Under the pieces are notes generated by a model that searched no databases, had not been told where the DNA came from, and saw only the letters and a list, made by a program, of their open reading frames with translations. Made by a program: the position numbers and the translations under genes. A DNA stretch of 64,000 nt from Halorientalis marina (GTDB lineage Archaea > Halobacteriota > Halobacteria > Halobacteriales > Haloarculaceae). Location of the stretch: NCBI RefSeq assembly GCF_023028345.1, contig NZ_CP095487.1:1736001-1800000 (forward strand). The letters are read 5' to 3'. Each line of letters starts with the position of its first letter. Within the stretch, counting starts at the first letter, position 1. Of this stretch, positions 25,528-35,096 are shown in pieces.

Positions 25528-26976
25528 ATGGACCGTGCAGGCTCGATAGACGTGCTGGTGGTCGACGACAGCGACTTCTTTCTCGACGTGACGGCGGACA
25601 AACTGGCGGAGCACGGCTTCGAGACGCGAACGGCGACCGACGCGGACGGCGCACTGTCGGCGCTGGAGCACCGTGGCGTCGACTGTGTCGTCAGCGACTA
25701 CCAGATGCCCGCGATGGACGGGCTGGAGCTGTACGAGCGCGTCGACGAGCGCTTCGGCGTGCCGTTCGTACTGTTGACCGGCGAGGGCGACGAGGCGGTC
25801 GCCAGCGAGGCCATCAGCGCGGGCGTCGACGACTATCTCCGGAAGGAAGCGGTCGTCGACGCCGAGCAGTTCGAACTGCTGGCAAACCGGATCGAGAACG
25901 TCGTCTCCCAGTACCGGACCAGTCGGAAGTACGAACGGCTCCTCGACAACACGCCCGACGAGATCGCCGAAGTCGGTACCGACGGCGAGATTCTGGCCGT
26001 CAACGACGCGATCACCACGGCTCTGAACGTCGACCACGGCGATCTCATCGGCGAGCAGTTATCGGAGATCTTCCCCAGGGAAGTCGCCGCGAACCGCCTC
26101 GAACAGGGTCGGCGCGCTCTCACCGCCGGGAGCGCGGTCACGTTCCAGGACAACATCGGCGTCCGTCACTTCCACAACATCGCGGTACCGCTGGTCGAGG
26201 GTGGCGGGCACGAGACGATCCAGTTCATCTCCCGGGAGATCACCCAGCAGAAACACCACGAGCGCGAACTCGAGACGAAGACGGAGGAACTGGCCGTCAT
26301 CAACCGTATCGTGCGCCACGACATCAACAACGACGTACAACTGCTGATGGCCTGGGCCGATGGCGTCGCCAGCAGCGTCGACGAGGACGGCGTGGAGTAC
26401 GTCCAGCGCATCCAGGATACGTGTGATCACATCGCCGAACTGACCGCCATCGCCCGGGACTTCGTCGAGTCGCTGGAGGACGAGGAGTCGGTCGACATGG
26501 AACCGGTAGCCCTCGACGCCGTCCTCGAGAGCGAAGTCGAGAAGAAACGCGACACGTTCGCGGACGCGACGTTCCGGGTCGACGGCGACCTGCCCTCGAT
26601 GTCGGTCCGGGCGAACGAACTACTCGCTTCGGTGTTCGGGAACCTGCTGAGCAACGCCGTCCGCCACAACGACGCCTCGGAGCCGACCGTCGAGGTGCGC
26701 GCCGAGACAGACGCCTCGACAGCCCGGGTGGTCGTCGCCGACGACGGGCCGGGTGTCCCGGAGGACCGCCGCGACGAGATCTTCGGCAAAGGCGAGATGG
26801 GACCGGAGAGCCCCGGCACTGGGATCGGACTCTATCTCGTCCACACGCTCGTCGAGCAGTACGGCGGGTCCGTCCGGGTCGAGGACGCCGACCTCGGCGG
26901 GGCGCAGTTCGTCGTCGAGTTGCCGATACACGAGCGAAAGGCGCACGATGGCGAGTCGGTGTTCGGCAGCAGTTAA
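25528..26976 (+). CDS. Hybrid receiver-PAS-histidine kinase
   Basis: A 482-residue soluble sensor kinase. The N-terminal receiver (1-125) has Asp57 in VVSDYQMPAMDG as phospho-acceptor. A PAS domain (about 135-240) follows, then a dimerisation helix with His264 in IVRHDINNDVQ and an ATPase domain with VADDGPGVPE and GTGIGLYLVHTL. No transmembrane segment. The HD[IL]NND box is the haloarchaeal type. Lying between metabolic genes, it may report a cytoplasmic or redox signal. Confidence 0.9.
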   Translation: MDRAGSIDVLVVDDSDFFLDVTADKLAEHGFETRTATDADGALSALEHRGVDCVVSDYQMPAMDGLELYERVDERFGVPFVLLTGEGDEAVASEAISAGVDDYLRKEAVVDAEQFELLANRIENVVSQYRTSRKYERLLDNTPDEIAEVGTDGEILAVNDAITTALNVDHGDLIGEQLSEIFPREVAANRLEQGRRALTAGSAVTFQDNIGVRHFHNIAVPLVEGGGHETIQFISREITQQKHHERELETKTEELAVINRIVRHDINNDVQLLMAWADGVASSVDEDGVEYVQRIQDTCDHIAELTAIARDFVESLEDEESVDMEPVALDAVLESEVEKKRDTFADATFRVDGDLPSMSVRANELLASVFGNLLSNAVRHNDASEPTVEVRAETDASTARVVVADDGPGVPEDRRDEIFGKGEMGPESPGTGIGLYLVHTLVEQYGGSVRVEDADLGGAQFVVELPIHERKAHDGESVFGSS

Positions 26977-27073
26977 CAACTCACGGCGCTGTCGGGAATG
27001 CTCGAACAGCTGAAAGGCCTCGGTTCGTGGGGTTAACTATTTTGAGCGTGGCCCACGCAGGGACGGTATCCAT

Positions 27074-28771
27074 ATGACAGACGGATACACGGGCGCGGAC
27101 CTGTTCGTGGACGCGCTCGAACAGTACGGGGTCGAACACGTGTTCGGAAACCCCGGCACGACCGAGCTACCGGTGATGAATGCACTCAGCGGGAGCGAGC
27201 TGGAGTACGTGCTCGGCCTCCACGAGGACATCGCGGTCGGGATGGCCTCCGGATACGCCAGCACCCGCCGGTACCACAGCCACCGCGACGACAGTATCAA
27301 TCCCGCCGGCGTCGTGAATCTCCACATCACGCCCGGCCTCGCACACGGCATCGGGAACATCTACGCCGCGCAGTTCGCGGGCACGCCACTGGTCGTCACC
27401 GCCGGGAACCACGAGCGGGACTTCCGCCACGAGGAACCCCTCCTGTACGGCGACCTCATCGAGATGGTCGACCAGTTCACGAAGTGGAGCGACGAGGTCC
27501 TCCACGTCGACGCCCTCCCGACGATGCTCCGGCGCGCCTTCAGGACGGCGCTCACACCCCCCACGGGACCGGTCTTCCTCGGGCTTCCGGTCGACGTGAT
27601 GATGGACGAGACCAGTCCCGAGGAGATCGAACCGCTCGGTCCCATCCCCAACGCCGGCCGTGGCGACCCCGCCCAGATCGACCGGGCCGCGGACCTGCTC
27701 GTCGAGGCGGACGACCCCGTCCTGGTGCTCGGCGACCACGTCGCCCGCGCCGGGTCCGACGCCGTCGACCAGGCCGTCGAGTTCGCGGAGACCGTCGGCG
27801 CGCGTGTCCACGGCGAAATCCTCGCCTGCGAGGTGAACTTCCCGACCGGCCACGACCAGTGGGTTTCCTACATCCCGCCGGACGAGGGGCTGGCGAGTAT
27901 GCTCATGTCCAGCGACACCCTGATTTTCGTCGGGTGTTCGACCAACACGACGCTGATGGGCCACGACGACGACCTCGTGGACTCCGACACCACCTGCATC
28001 CACATCTCCGACGACGACTGGCAGGTGGGCAAGAACGAACACGCCGACGCCGCCGTCATCGGCGACCCCGGCCTCGTGCTGGAAGATTTGACCGAACGCG
28101 TCGCGGCGCGGCTCGACGACGAGACCCGCGAACAGCGCCTCCAGACGGTGGAAACGATGAAAGCGTCGCTCTCGGACACCATCTGGTCGATGAGCGAGGA
28201 CGAGAAGCCCGAGGGCGACACCCGCGCGTCGAAGGCCGAGCTCGTGGATTCCCTGCGGTCGGTTGCACCCGACGCGTACGTCGTCGACGAGGGTATCACC
28301 GCCAAGTACCCGCTCCTGATCCGCTGGGAGAAGGAGGCGGAGGGGATGATCTCGAACAAGGGCGGCGGCCTCGGGTACGGCCTCCCGGCCTCGGTCGGCG
28401 CGGCGCTCGCGGAGTCGATGACCGACGACCCACGCGACGTGATCGGCTACATCGGCGACGGGTCCTACCTCTACTACCCACACGCCATCTACTCGGCCGT
28501 GCGCCACGACCTCGACCTGACGGTCGTCATCCCGGACAACCGCAACTACCGCATCCTCAAGGACAACACCGTCAATCTCATGGGCGGCTCCGACGAGGAC
28601 TACGACTTCGTCGGCATGGACTTCGAGCCGCCGGTCGACCTCGTGAAAAACGCGGAGAGCCACGGCGCCGACGCCCGCCGCGTCGAGACGCCCGACGAGA
28701 TCGCCGGCGCGTTCGAGGAGGCCCTCCACAGCGACGGCGTGGACGTGCTCGACGTGCTCGTCCACGACTGA
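27074..28771 (+). CDS. ThDP-dependent decarboxylase/synthase-like enzyme
   Basis: A 565-residue thiamine-diphosphate enzyme of the acetolactate synthase/benzoylformate decarboxylase family. It contains the catalytic glutamate region (LGLHEDIAVGMASGYA), a central domain and the ThDP-binding GDGSYLYYPHA...NRNYRIL. The substrate cannot be told: 2-oxo acid decarboxylation, oxalyl-CoA-type chemistry and carboligation are all possible. No small regulatory subunit gene is adjacent, which argues against classical acetolactate synthase. GGTTAACTATT 35-45 bases upstream suggests a leaderless promoter. Confidence 0.85.
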   Translation: MTDGYTGADLFVDALEQYGVEHVFGNPGTTELPVMNALSGSELEYVLGLHEDIAVGMASGYASTRRYHSHRDDSINPAGVVNLHITPGLAHGIGNIYAAQFAGTPLVVTAGNHERDFRHEEPLLYGDLIEMVDQFTKWSDEVLHVDALPTMLRRAFRTALTPPTGPVFLGLPVDVMMDETSPEEIEPLGPIPNAGRGDPAQIDRAADLLVEADDPVLVLGDHVARAGSDAVDQAVEFAETVGARVHGEILACEVNFPTGHDQWVSYIPPDEGLASMLMSSDTLIFVGCSTNTTLMGHDDDLVDSDTTCIHISDDDWQVGKNEHADAAVIGDPGLVLEDLTERVAARLDDETREQRLQTVETMKASLSDTIWSMSEDEKPEGDTRASKAELVDSLRSVAPDAYVVDEGITAKYPLLIRWEKEAEGMISNKGGGLGYGLPASVGAALAESMTDDPRDVIGYIGDGSYLYYPHAIYSAVRHDLDLTVVIPDNRNYRILKDNTVNLMGGSDEDYDFVGMDFEPPVDLVKNAESHGADARRVETPDEIAGAFEEALHSDGVDVLDVLVHD

Positions 28772-28802
28772 GCGGCAGTCGTCGCCGTCCCCGGCCCCAT
28801 TT

Positions 28803-29173
28803 GCGACTCGCGAGGCTCGTCGCGGGCCTCAGTCGTCGTCGGCTTCCAGTTGGACGCGCTCGCCAGTCGCCGTCTCCCACCTTTTTGTTCCTCGGGTTCG
28901 CTCCCGATGGTCGCGAACCGCTCGTCACAAAAACGTGGGCGAAAAAGGCCGCGACTCGCGGGGCTCGTCGCGGGCCTCAGTCGTCGTCGGCTTCCAGTTG
29001 GACGCGCTCGCCAGTCGCCGTCTCCCACCTTTTTGTTCCTCGGGTTCGCTCCCGATGGTCGCGAACCGCTCGTCACAAAAACGTGGGCGAAAAAGGCCGC
29101 GACTCGCGAGGCTCGTCGCGGGCCTCAGTCGTCGTCGGCTTCCAGTTGGACGCGCTCGCCAGTCGCCGTCTCC
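28803..29173. repeat. 148-bp tandem repeat built from the 3' end of the FAD oxidase gene
   Basis: Two full 148-bp units (from 28805 and 28953) differ at one base. A third, partial copy from 29101 is the real gene tail, identical through 29173. Each unit contains the last 48 coding bases plus stop of the minus-strand oxidase gene and a large stem-loop. In the second unit CCCACCTTTTTGT (29024-29036) pairs with ACAAAAACGTGGG (29075-29087), 12 of 13, and inside it GGTTCGC (29043-29049) pairs with GCGAACC (29061-29067). This accounts for the gene-free stretch 28772-29124. Confidence 0.92.
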
Positions 29174-30549
29174 GGGAATATCTTTCCCGGGTTCAGCGTG
29201 TCCCTGGGGTCGAGCGCGCGCTTGAGGTTCCGCATTGCCTCCACGCTGTCGGCGCCGTGTTCGAGTTCGAGGTACTCCCGCTTTCCGCGACCGACGCCGT
29301 GTTCGCCGGTGCAGGTGCCCCCCATCTCGATTGCCTTCTCCACGACTTTCTTGTAGATCTCCTGGCCGGCGGCGAGTTCGTCGGGGTCGCTCCGGTCGAC
29401 CATCGCGGTGTAGTGGACGTTCCCGTCGCCAGCGTGGCCGAAGCAGGGGACGACGATGTCGTGTTCCTCGCCGAGGTCCTTGGCGTAGCGGATGACCTCC
29501 GGGAGCTTGCTGATCGGGACGGTGATGTCGCCGGGGTGGATCGGCCCGCGCTCGGGGTCCCACGTCTGGAGGGCGAAGGCCAGTTCCCGCCGGGCCTGCC
29601 AGAGCTCGTCCATTTCCTCCTCGTCGGCCATCTCGAAGCGGTCCACGTCGTGGGACTCGAAGATGGAGCGACAGAAGTCGATTTCTTCCCCGATGCCGTG
29701 GTTGGCGTGGAACTCCAGAAAGACCATCGGCGCGTCCGGGAGGTCGGTGCCGAGGTAGTCGTTCGCCATCGTCGCGCTGATGCCGTCGACGAGTTCGATC
29801 TTCGCCACGTCCACGCCCGAGCGCACGGCGTCGAACACCGCCTCTGCGGCGTCGTCCAGCGTCGGGAAGATGGCTCTGCCCCCACGAATCTGCTGGGGGA
29901 TACCCTCCAGTTCCAGCGTCGCCCGTGTGACGACGCCGAGGGTCCCCTCGCTCCCGATGAGGATGTCCTTGAGGTTGTACCCGCTGGACGTCTTGACCGC
30001 CTTCGAGCCAGCCTCGACGACCGAGCCGTCCGCAAGCACCGCCTCCAGTTCGAGCACCCAGTCGGCGATCTCGCCGTACTTGACGGTCTGCATCCCGCTG
30101 GCGTCGTTGGCGATCATCCCGCCGATGGTCGAGATGTCCCCCGAGGAGGGGAGCGGCGGAAAGAAGAGCCCCTCGGACGCGACCGCGTCGTCGATCTCGT
30201 CGCCCATCACGCCCGGTTGGACGTCGATCTGGAAGTCGTCGGGGCGGACCGCCAGCACCGAGTTCATCCGGTTCATGTCGAGACTGATACCGGCGTACTC
30301 GGGGACTGCGTTACCTTCGAGGGAAGTCCCAGCAGCGTAGGGTGTGACGGGGACGCCGCGGTCGTTGGCGGCTTCGAGAACCGCGGAGACGTCCGCGGTG
30401 GACTCGGGGAAGACGACGGCGTCGGGCGTGACGCCGGTACCGGCCTCGTCGGCCGCCCAGTCCGCGGCGTGGCTGTCACGTGCCGCGTCGCCGAACGAGA
30501 CCCTGTCCTCCGGAACGACATCGGTGAGGAACGAACAGTCGTGGCTCAT
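29125..30549 (-). CDS. GlcD-type FAD-linked oxidase (glycolate or D-lactate oxidation)
   Basis: A 474-residue FAD protein of the VAO/GlcD family. The FAD-binding domain (about 35-215) carries TPYAAGTSLEGNAVP and SSGDISTIGGMIANDASG. The C-terminal cap has CFGHAGDGNVHYTAM and GGTCTGEHGVGRGKREYL, both metal/substrate-site hallmarks. It oxidises a 2-hydroxy acid to a 2-oxo acid, passing electrons to quinone or an Fe-S partner. No GlcE/GlcF partner is adjacent. The last 16 codons are repeated twice downstream in the 148-bp tandem array. Confidence 0.9.
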   Translation of the reverse strand: MSHDCSFLTDVVPEDRVSFGDAARDSHAADWAADEAGTGVTPDAVVFPESTADVSAVLEAANDRGVPVTPYAAGTSLEGNAVPEYAGISLDMNRMNSVLAVRPDDFQIDVQPGVMGDEIDDAVASEGLFFPPLPSSGDISTIGGMIANDASGMQTVKYGEIADWVLELEAVLADGSVVEAGSKAVKTSSGYNLKDILIGSEGTLGVVTRATLELEGIPQQIRGGRAIFPTLDDAAEAVFDAVRSGVDVAKIELVDGISATMANDYLGTDLPDAPMVFLEFHANHGIGEEIDFCRSIFESHDVDRFEMADEEEMDELWQARRELAFALQTWDPERGPIHPGDITVPISKLPEVIRYAKDLGEEHDIVVPCFGHAGDGNVHYTAMVDRSDPDELAAGQEIYKKVVEKAIEMGGTCTGEHGVGRGKREYLELEHGADSVEAMRNLKRALDPRDTLNPGKIFPETATGERVQLEADDD

Positions 30550-30653
30550 GTCCGTAACGGGGGGTCCGCCCCGACAAAAAGGTACGCCGTCAGATACACG
30601 GCCAGTCATATCGGGCGACTCGTAACCTTTGTTTGCGAGGAATTCGTGTAATG

Positions 30654-30668
30654 ACTACCAGTGTTAAC
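30654..30668. promoter_or_regulatory. Candidate shared operator, site 3
   Basis: ACTACCAGTGTTAAC matches the reverse complement of site 2 at 12 of 15 positions and site 4 at 11. It lies immediately upstream of the dead hydrolase gene and 105 bases upstream of the FAD oxidase start, so it could have served either. Confidence 0.45.
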
Positions 30669-30674
30669 GCGTAG

Positions 30675-31213
30675 GTAGCTACGGACGAACGTCGCACGAC
30701 ACTTCTTCTGGTACTGGGGGTCGGGCTGGTGATCGCAGGGACGGCTCTCGGCTGGTACGGACACACCGCCGGTGGCGAGGTGGAGACACGGGAAACGACC
30801 TTCGAGACGGCGTCAGGCGTCCAACTCGACGGAACGGTGTATCTGCCAGCTGACGCCTCGACCGAGACCCGCGGCCGGGTGTGCTCGCGGTCCACGGCTA
30901 CACCGGGTCGCGCGGCACGATGGGAAGCTTCGGGACGGAACTCGCCCGCCGGGGCCACGTGGTGCTGGCGATGGACCAGTCGGGCCACGGCACCTCCGAC
31001 CCGCCGGCTTTCGCCGACGGCTGGGGCGGCCCGGCGGGGCTCGCCACGCTGCGGTCGCTGGAATCCGTCGACGAGTCACGTGTCGGTCTCGTCGGCCACT
31101 CGATGGGTGGCTACTCGTCGCTGGCCGGCGCACGCGCCCACCCCGACGGGTAGGAGTCGCTCGTCCTCGCCGGGTTCTTCGTCGGCGGCGGCCCGATCCA
31201 CGTCGCCCCGTGA
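30675..31213 (+). pseudogene. Decayed alpha/beta hydrolase gene
   Basis: The N-terminal part reads as a membrane anchor (TLLLVLGVGLVIAGTALGWY) followed by a hydrolase-like strand (VQLDGTVYLPADAS). Near 30875-30881 the frame shifts, and the next frame gives LAVHGYTGSRGTMG, LAMDQSGHGTSDPP and the nucleophile elbow GLVGHSMGGYSS. A TAG follows at 31151-31153; the same frame continues as LVLAGFFVGGG to a second stop at 31211. No ATG or GTG opens the anchor part. Lost start, frameshift and stops together mark a dead gene truncated before its acid and histidine residues. Confidence 0.88.
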
Positions 31214-31239
31214 CCGTCCGCCGTCGCCGCGACAGCCGG

Positions 31240-32280
31240 TCATTCGGCGATACCGGGCCTCGTGCGAACCGTCGCCGGTGTGAGTTCGATTTCTATCGTC
31301 GTGACCCCGTCACGTCGGTAGTAGTGTAGCTGTCCACCGGACAGCTCCACGACCCAGCGGACGAGCCACAGGCCGAGTCCTCTGCTGTGTTGGAGGTCGG
31401 TGATGTCGCTGTTCTCGAAGACGGGCGCACGGAACTCCGCCGGGATACCCGGGCCGTCGTCCGCGACCGCGACGACGACGGCGTCGTCCGTCTCGCTGGC
31501 CGAGACGACCACGGAATCCCCGCCGTGTTCGACCGCGTTGTCGACGAGGGCCGCGATCGCCGCTCGGAGGTTCTCGATACCGAGGGCGACGACGTCCTCA
31601 GTCGCCTCCACGTCGATCCGCGTGCTCGGCTCCGTCCGTTCCCGTTCGGCCACGACACGCCTGCACAGGTGCCCCACATCCACCGGCGTGGGTTCGCGGT
31701 CGTCGAGGAGGGTCCGTTCGATGATCCGTGCGTCCTCCCCGACCTCGGCGATCTGCTCGGCACGGTCGACGAGAGTAGCCGCGAGTCGCTCGATTTCCGG
31801 GTCCGTCGCCCGGGTTTCGATCCGCGCAGCGGTCCCGAGGATGACCTGTAGATCGTTGCGGAGGTCGTGTCTGAACAGCCGGTGGACCACTTCCAGGTGC
31901 CGCTCGTACCGCCGCTCGTCCGTGATGTCGGTGTAGATCGCGAACCCGAACTGTGCACCGTCGCGCTGGTACGGAACGCCGCGATACAGGAACTCCCGTG
32001 AACCGGTCGCGGTCTCCCGGGTCACGAGGGCCGTGTTCGGTTTTCCCGCAGCCGTGCGCTCGTCGAAGCGGGTCGCCCGCCCACCGTCGCCGTCGGGGAT
32101 GATGAACCGGTTGAGCGACTCGCCCAGGACCTCGTCCCGGTCGTACCCGAACGCGTCCTCAAACCCCCGATTGACCGAGCGAACGATGGGTGTCTCGTCG
32201 ACGAGTTCGATCTCTACGACCGCGTCACCGATGAGTTCGAAGAGGTGCCCGAACCGGTCTTCCGGTGTCGAGTCGATCAT
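31240..32280 (-). CDS. PAS histidine kinase coupled to a chemoreceptor-like gene
   Basis: A 346-residue soluble kinase. A PAS domain (about 10-120) contains [17 protein letters not shown]. His138 lies in [11 protein letters not shown], and the ATPase domain has [23 protein letters not shown] and [11 protein letters not shown]. The start codon overlaps the stop of the upstream methyl-accepting-type gene by four bases, so the two products are made together and probably interact. No response regulator adjoins. Confidence 0.9.
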   Translation of the reverse strand: MIDSTPEDRFGHLFELIGDAVVEIELVDETPIVRSVNRGFEDAFGYDRDEVLGESLNRFIIPDGDGGRATRFDERTAAGKPNTALVTRETATGSREFLYRGVPYQRDGAQFGFAIYTDITDERRYERHLEVVHRLFRHDLRNDLQVILGTAARIETRATDPEIERLAATLVDRAEQIAEVGEDARIIERTLLDDREPTPVDVGHLCRRVVAERERTEPSTRIDVEATEDVVALGIENLRAAIAALVDNAVEHGGDSVVVSASETDDAVVVAVADDGPGIPAEFRAPVFENSDITDLQHSRGLGLWLVRWVVELSGGQLHYYRRDGVTTIEIELTPATVRTRPGIAE

Positions 32281-33818
32281 GGTTCCGGGGCGACACGGTC
32301 CGGAAGGGAAACTGTCCGACTCCCATCATCGGTCGGTGACTGGTGGACGTGGAGTCGTCGCTGTTCGCCCGTCGAGGCCACTTCGAGGACCTGATCCGCA
32401 GCGCCGGCGTAGAACGCACCGAGCGTCGCCGCGACCGCGTCGTCGTCGACGACGTTCAACACGGTGTCGCCGGCGTCGAAGACACCGGAGTCGTTCTCGT
32501 AGCGCGCCTCGCGGGCCGCCTGCTCGCCGAGCGTGCGCACCTCGGCATCGATGTTTCCAACGACGAGGAGGGGGTCCTCCCGACGGTCGACCGTCGCTCC
32601 GTTGACGCTCGACAGCGACTCCGAACCGAGGTCGAACACGTTGTACCGGTCTCGCCACTCGTCGAACGCGTCGAGGACGAACAGCCGGTCTGCCTCGCGG
32701 GCCGTCCGGAGGTCGGTCTCGAAGGCGCTCGAAAGGACGGCCCGGTCGAGACCCGGCGGTGGCGTGAGCGAGACGGCCAGTCCCGAGTCGACCGCAGTCG
32801 CACAGAGTTGTGCCACGAAATCAGTTACCGAGACATCGGCATACCGGAGCACGACGCGACCGCCCAGGACGAGCCCAGCCGTCCGGTCGTCCACAGTCGG
32901 GATGCCCGTCGGGAGGGTCTCGACAGTCGCCGGCGAGAAGGGTGGCGTCGCCGTCTCGACGGTGTCCGCTATCTCGTGGACCATCCCGGTCTGCTCCGCC
33001 CTGGCCGCGCGTATCTCCGCGATCCGGTCCTCGATCCGCTCCGCGCGGTCGGCCGCGTCCTCACACCGGTCCGCGACGGCCTCGCTGACGCGTGCCTGTT
33101 CGTCCGTCGCGGCCGACATTGCCGAGACGTCGTCGGACGTCTCCTCGACAGCGTCGACGACGTCGTCGAGGCTGTCCGCGGCCCGTTCGACCTGTTCGGC
33201 GCTGGACTCGATCTCCTCGACTACTGTTCGGAGGCGCTCGACCGTCGTGTCGGTCGCCGAACGCACCTCCGCCAGCGTCGCTGCGATTTCGTCCGAAAGC
33301 GCCTGGGACTCGCCGGCCAGCGTCTTGATCTCGTCGGCCACGACCGCGAAGCCATCGCCCTCGCCGCCGGCTCGTGCGGCCTCTATCGAGGCGTTCAGCG
33401 CCAGCAGATTGGTCTGGTCGGCGATCTCGTCGATCCCGGCGAGCGCGTCCTCGATTTCGTCGATCCGCGTCTGGAGTCGCTCGACATCGGCCGTCACCGC
33501 TTCGCTCGTCTCGCGGACCGACGCGATTCCGTTCATCGCCGCCGCCGTAGCGGTACGGCCACGGTCGATGCGCTCCACGGCGTGTGTCGTCCGTTCGTCG
33601 ATCTCCCCGGCACTCGCCGCGATCTCCTCGACGGTCGCGCTCAGGTCCGACACGTCGCCCAGAACCGATTGCATCTCCTCGGCCTGAACCGTCATTCGTT
33701 CGTCGATACTCGCCAATTCGTCGTCGACAGTCTCCGACGCCGTCCGGACCACCTCGAGTGCCCCCTGTGCGTTCATCAGGGTCCGGCGGTCCGCCGCCCC
33801 GTCCGCGTCGCCGCTCAT
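32277..33818 (-). CDS. Soluble methyl-accepting-type protein fused to a degenerate KaiC-like domain
   Basis: A 513-residue protein with no transmembrane helix. Residues 1-285 form a methyl-accepting signalling coiled coil whose hairpin tip is [19 protein letters not shown] (about 133-151). Residues about 300-495 resemble a KaiC/RecA domain: [17 protein letters not shown] matches the usual TGIPxLDxxxGGLxxG opening and [13 protein letters not shown] (376-388) the Walker B strand. Where the P-loop belongs there is YADVSVTDF, with no GK[TS]. It should signal to CheA or to the coupled PAS kinase without ATPase turnover. The order, signalling domain first and sensor last, is the reverse of ordinary receptors. 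Confidence 0.75.
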   Translation of the reverse strand: MSGDADGAADRRTLMNAQGALEVVRTASETVDDELASIDERMTVQAEEMQSVLGDVSDLSATVEEIAASAGEIDERTTHAVERIDRGRTATAAAMNGIASVRETSEAVTADVERLQTRIDEIEDALAGIDEIADQTNLLALNASIEAARAGGEGDGFAVVADEIKTLAGESQALSDEIAATLAEVRSATDTTVERLRTVVEEIESSAEQVERAADSLDDVVDAVEETSDDVSAMSAATDEQARVSEAVADRCEDAADRAERIEDRIAEIRAARAEQTGMVHEIADTVETATPPFSPATVETLPTGIPTVDDRTAGLVLGGRVVLRYADVSVTDFVAQLCATAVDSGLAVSLTPPPGLDRAVLSSAFETDLRTAREADRLFVLDAFDEWRDRYNVFDLGSESLSSVNGATVDRREDPLLVVGNIDAEVRTLGEQAAREARYENDSGVFDAGDTVLNVVDDDAVAATLGAFYAGAADQVLEVASTGEQRRLHVHQSPTDDGSRTVSLPDRVAPEP

Positions 33819-34071
33819 TCGACGACTCCTCGTTTGTGACGAGAACTCCCGACCGCCTGGTTAATGCTGTTCAAACGTTTCATAATTGGCTCTAATGCTT
33901 CTCGAATAGGTAGCACGATTCAGCATTATTAAAATCGATGGTGGGTTACGATTAAATCCCTTAATGATTTTTGGAGTGAAGGTTGACGACTGCCACACGA
34001 GGCACTGTCCGTCGAGCCCCCGGTTCCGCCACGTGACACCGGCCCCGAACCACTTGGGTTTATGAGGGGTT

Positions 34072-34086
34072 GTTACCATTGTAAAC
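34072..34086. promoter_or_regulatory. Candidate shared operator, site 4
   Basis: GTTACCATTGTAAAC ends two bases before the ATG at 34089. A TATA-like GGGTTTATGAGG lies about 30 bases upstream, so the motif would cover the transcription start, a classic repressor position. It is near-palindromic (GTTwAC/GTwAAC halves). Confidence 0.55.
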
Positions 34087-34088
34087 CC

Positions 34089-35060
34089 ATGCGTGTAGCT
34101 GAGATTACAGAGTTTGGAGACAGCAGCACGGTCGAGGTCACGGACCACGAGAAGCCGGAGCCCGGCGACGGGGAACTGCGCGTCGAGGTGAAGGCCGCGG
34201 GCATCAACTTCGCCGACATCATGCAGCGCCGCGGGCACTACCAGGGCGGTCCCGAACCGCCGTACGTGCCCGGGATGGAGGTCGCGGGCGTCGTGGACGC
34301 CGTCGGTGACGGTGTCGGCCGCGACGTGGGCGACGAGGTCATGGGCTTCGTCAACCACGGCGGGTACGCCGAGTACGCCATCGCCAACGCCAGCGGCGTG
34401 TTCGACCTCCCCGAGAACATGTCCTACGCCGAGGGTGCCGGCTTCCCCGTCCAGTTCCTCACCGCTCACAACTGCCTGTTCGAGTGGGGTGACCTGGAGG
34501 AAGACGAGCAGGTGCTCATCCACGCCGCTGCCGGCGGGGTCGGCACCGCGGCCGTCCAGCTCGCCAGCAACGCCGGCGCCGAGGTCTTCGGCACCGCGAG
34601 CACCGAGGAGAAGCTCTCCCTGGCCGAGGAACTGGGCTGTGACCACCCGATCCAGTACACCGAGGTGGACTTCGTCGAGCAGGTGAACGACATCACCGAC
34701 GGCGACGGCGTCGATATCGTCCTCGACGGCATCGGCGGCGAAACCACCACCGAGAGCCTGAAAGCGCTCACTCACATGGGCCGGCTCGTCGCCTACGGCG
34801 CCGCCTCGGGCGAACCGGGCACGCCGAACACCGCCGACCTCCTCTTCAACAACCACTCCGTCATCGGCTACCACCTCGGACAGGCGATGCTCCGGACGCC
34901 CGGCAAGGTGTTCGGTGCCGTGCCGAAGCTGAACGGTGCACTCGAATCCGGCGACCTCGAGGTCATCGTCGGCCACGAGTTCGACCTCGAAGACGCCGCC
35001 GAGGCCCACCAGTTCATCGAGGACCGCAAATCCAGCGGCAAGGTCGTCCTGAAGCCCTGA
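34089..35060 (+). CDS. NADPH:quinone oxidoreductase-type MDR enzyme
   Basis: A 323-residue medium-chain reductase without the zinc-ligand residues. It has AAGINFADIMQRRGHY near residue 40, the nucleotide-binding HAAAGGVGTAAVQLASNAGA near 155, and the C-terminal EDAAEAHQFIEDRKSSGKVV. Family members reduce quinones or enones with NADPH. The start ATG 34089 directly follows a candidate operator, and an ArsR-like regulator gene converges from downstream. Confidence 0.92.
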   Translation: MRVAEITEFGDSSTVEVTDHEKPEPGDGELRVEVKAAGINFADIMQRRGHYQGGPEPPYVPGMEVAGVVDAVGDGVGRDVGDEVMGFVNHGGYAEYAIANASGVFDLPENMSYAEGAGFPVQFLTAHNCLFEWGDLEEDEQVLIHAAAGGVGTAAVQLASNAGAEVFGTASTEEKLSLAEELGCDHPIQYTEVDFVEQVNDITDGDGVDIVLDGIGGETTTESLKALTHMGRLVAYGAASGEPGTPNTADLLFNNHSVIGYHLGQAMLRTPGKVFGAVPKLNGALESGDLEVIVGHEFDLEDAAEAHQFIEDRKSSGKVVLKP

Positions 35061-35096
35061 ACGGCCGGCCGGAGGCGCCCGGCCCCCCGAGGCTCG

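Noticed and set aside
28803-29173. CRISPR-like array
   Set aside because: The unit is 148 bp, repeats are head-to-tail without variable spacers, and the unit is a copied gene tail. No CRISPR array or cas gene was seen anywhere in the window.
27484-30651. A 1055-codon frame through the ThDP gene, the tandem repeat and the FAD oxidase
   Set aside because: Arg/Pro-rich translation that spans a repeat and two confident genes in other frames.
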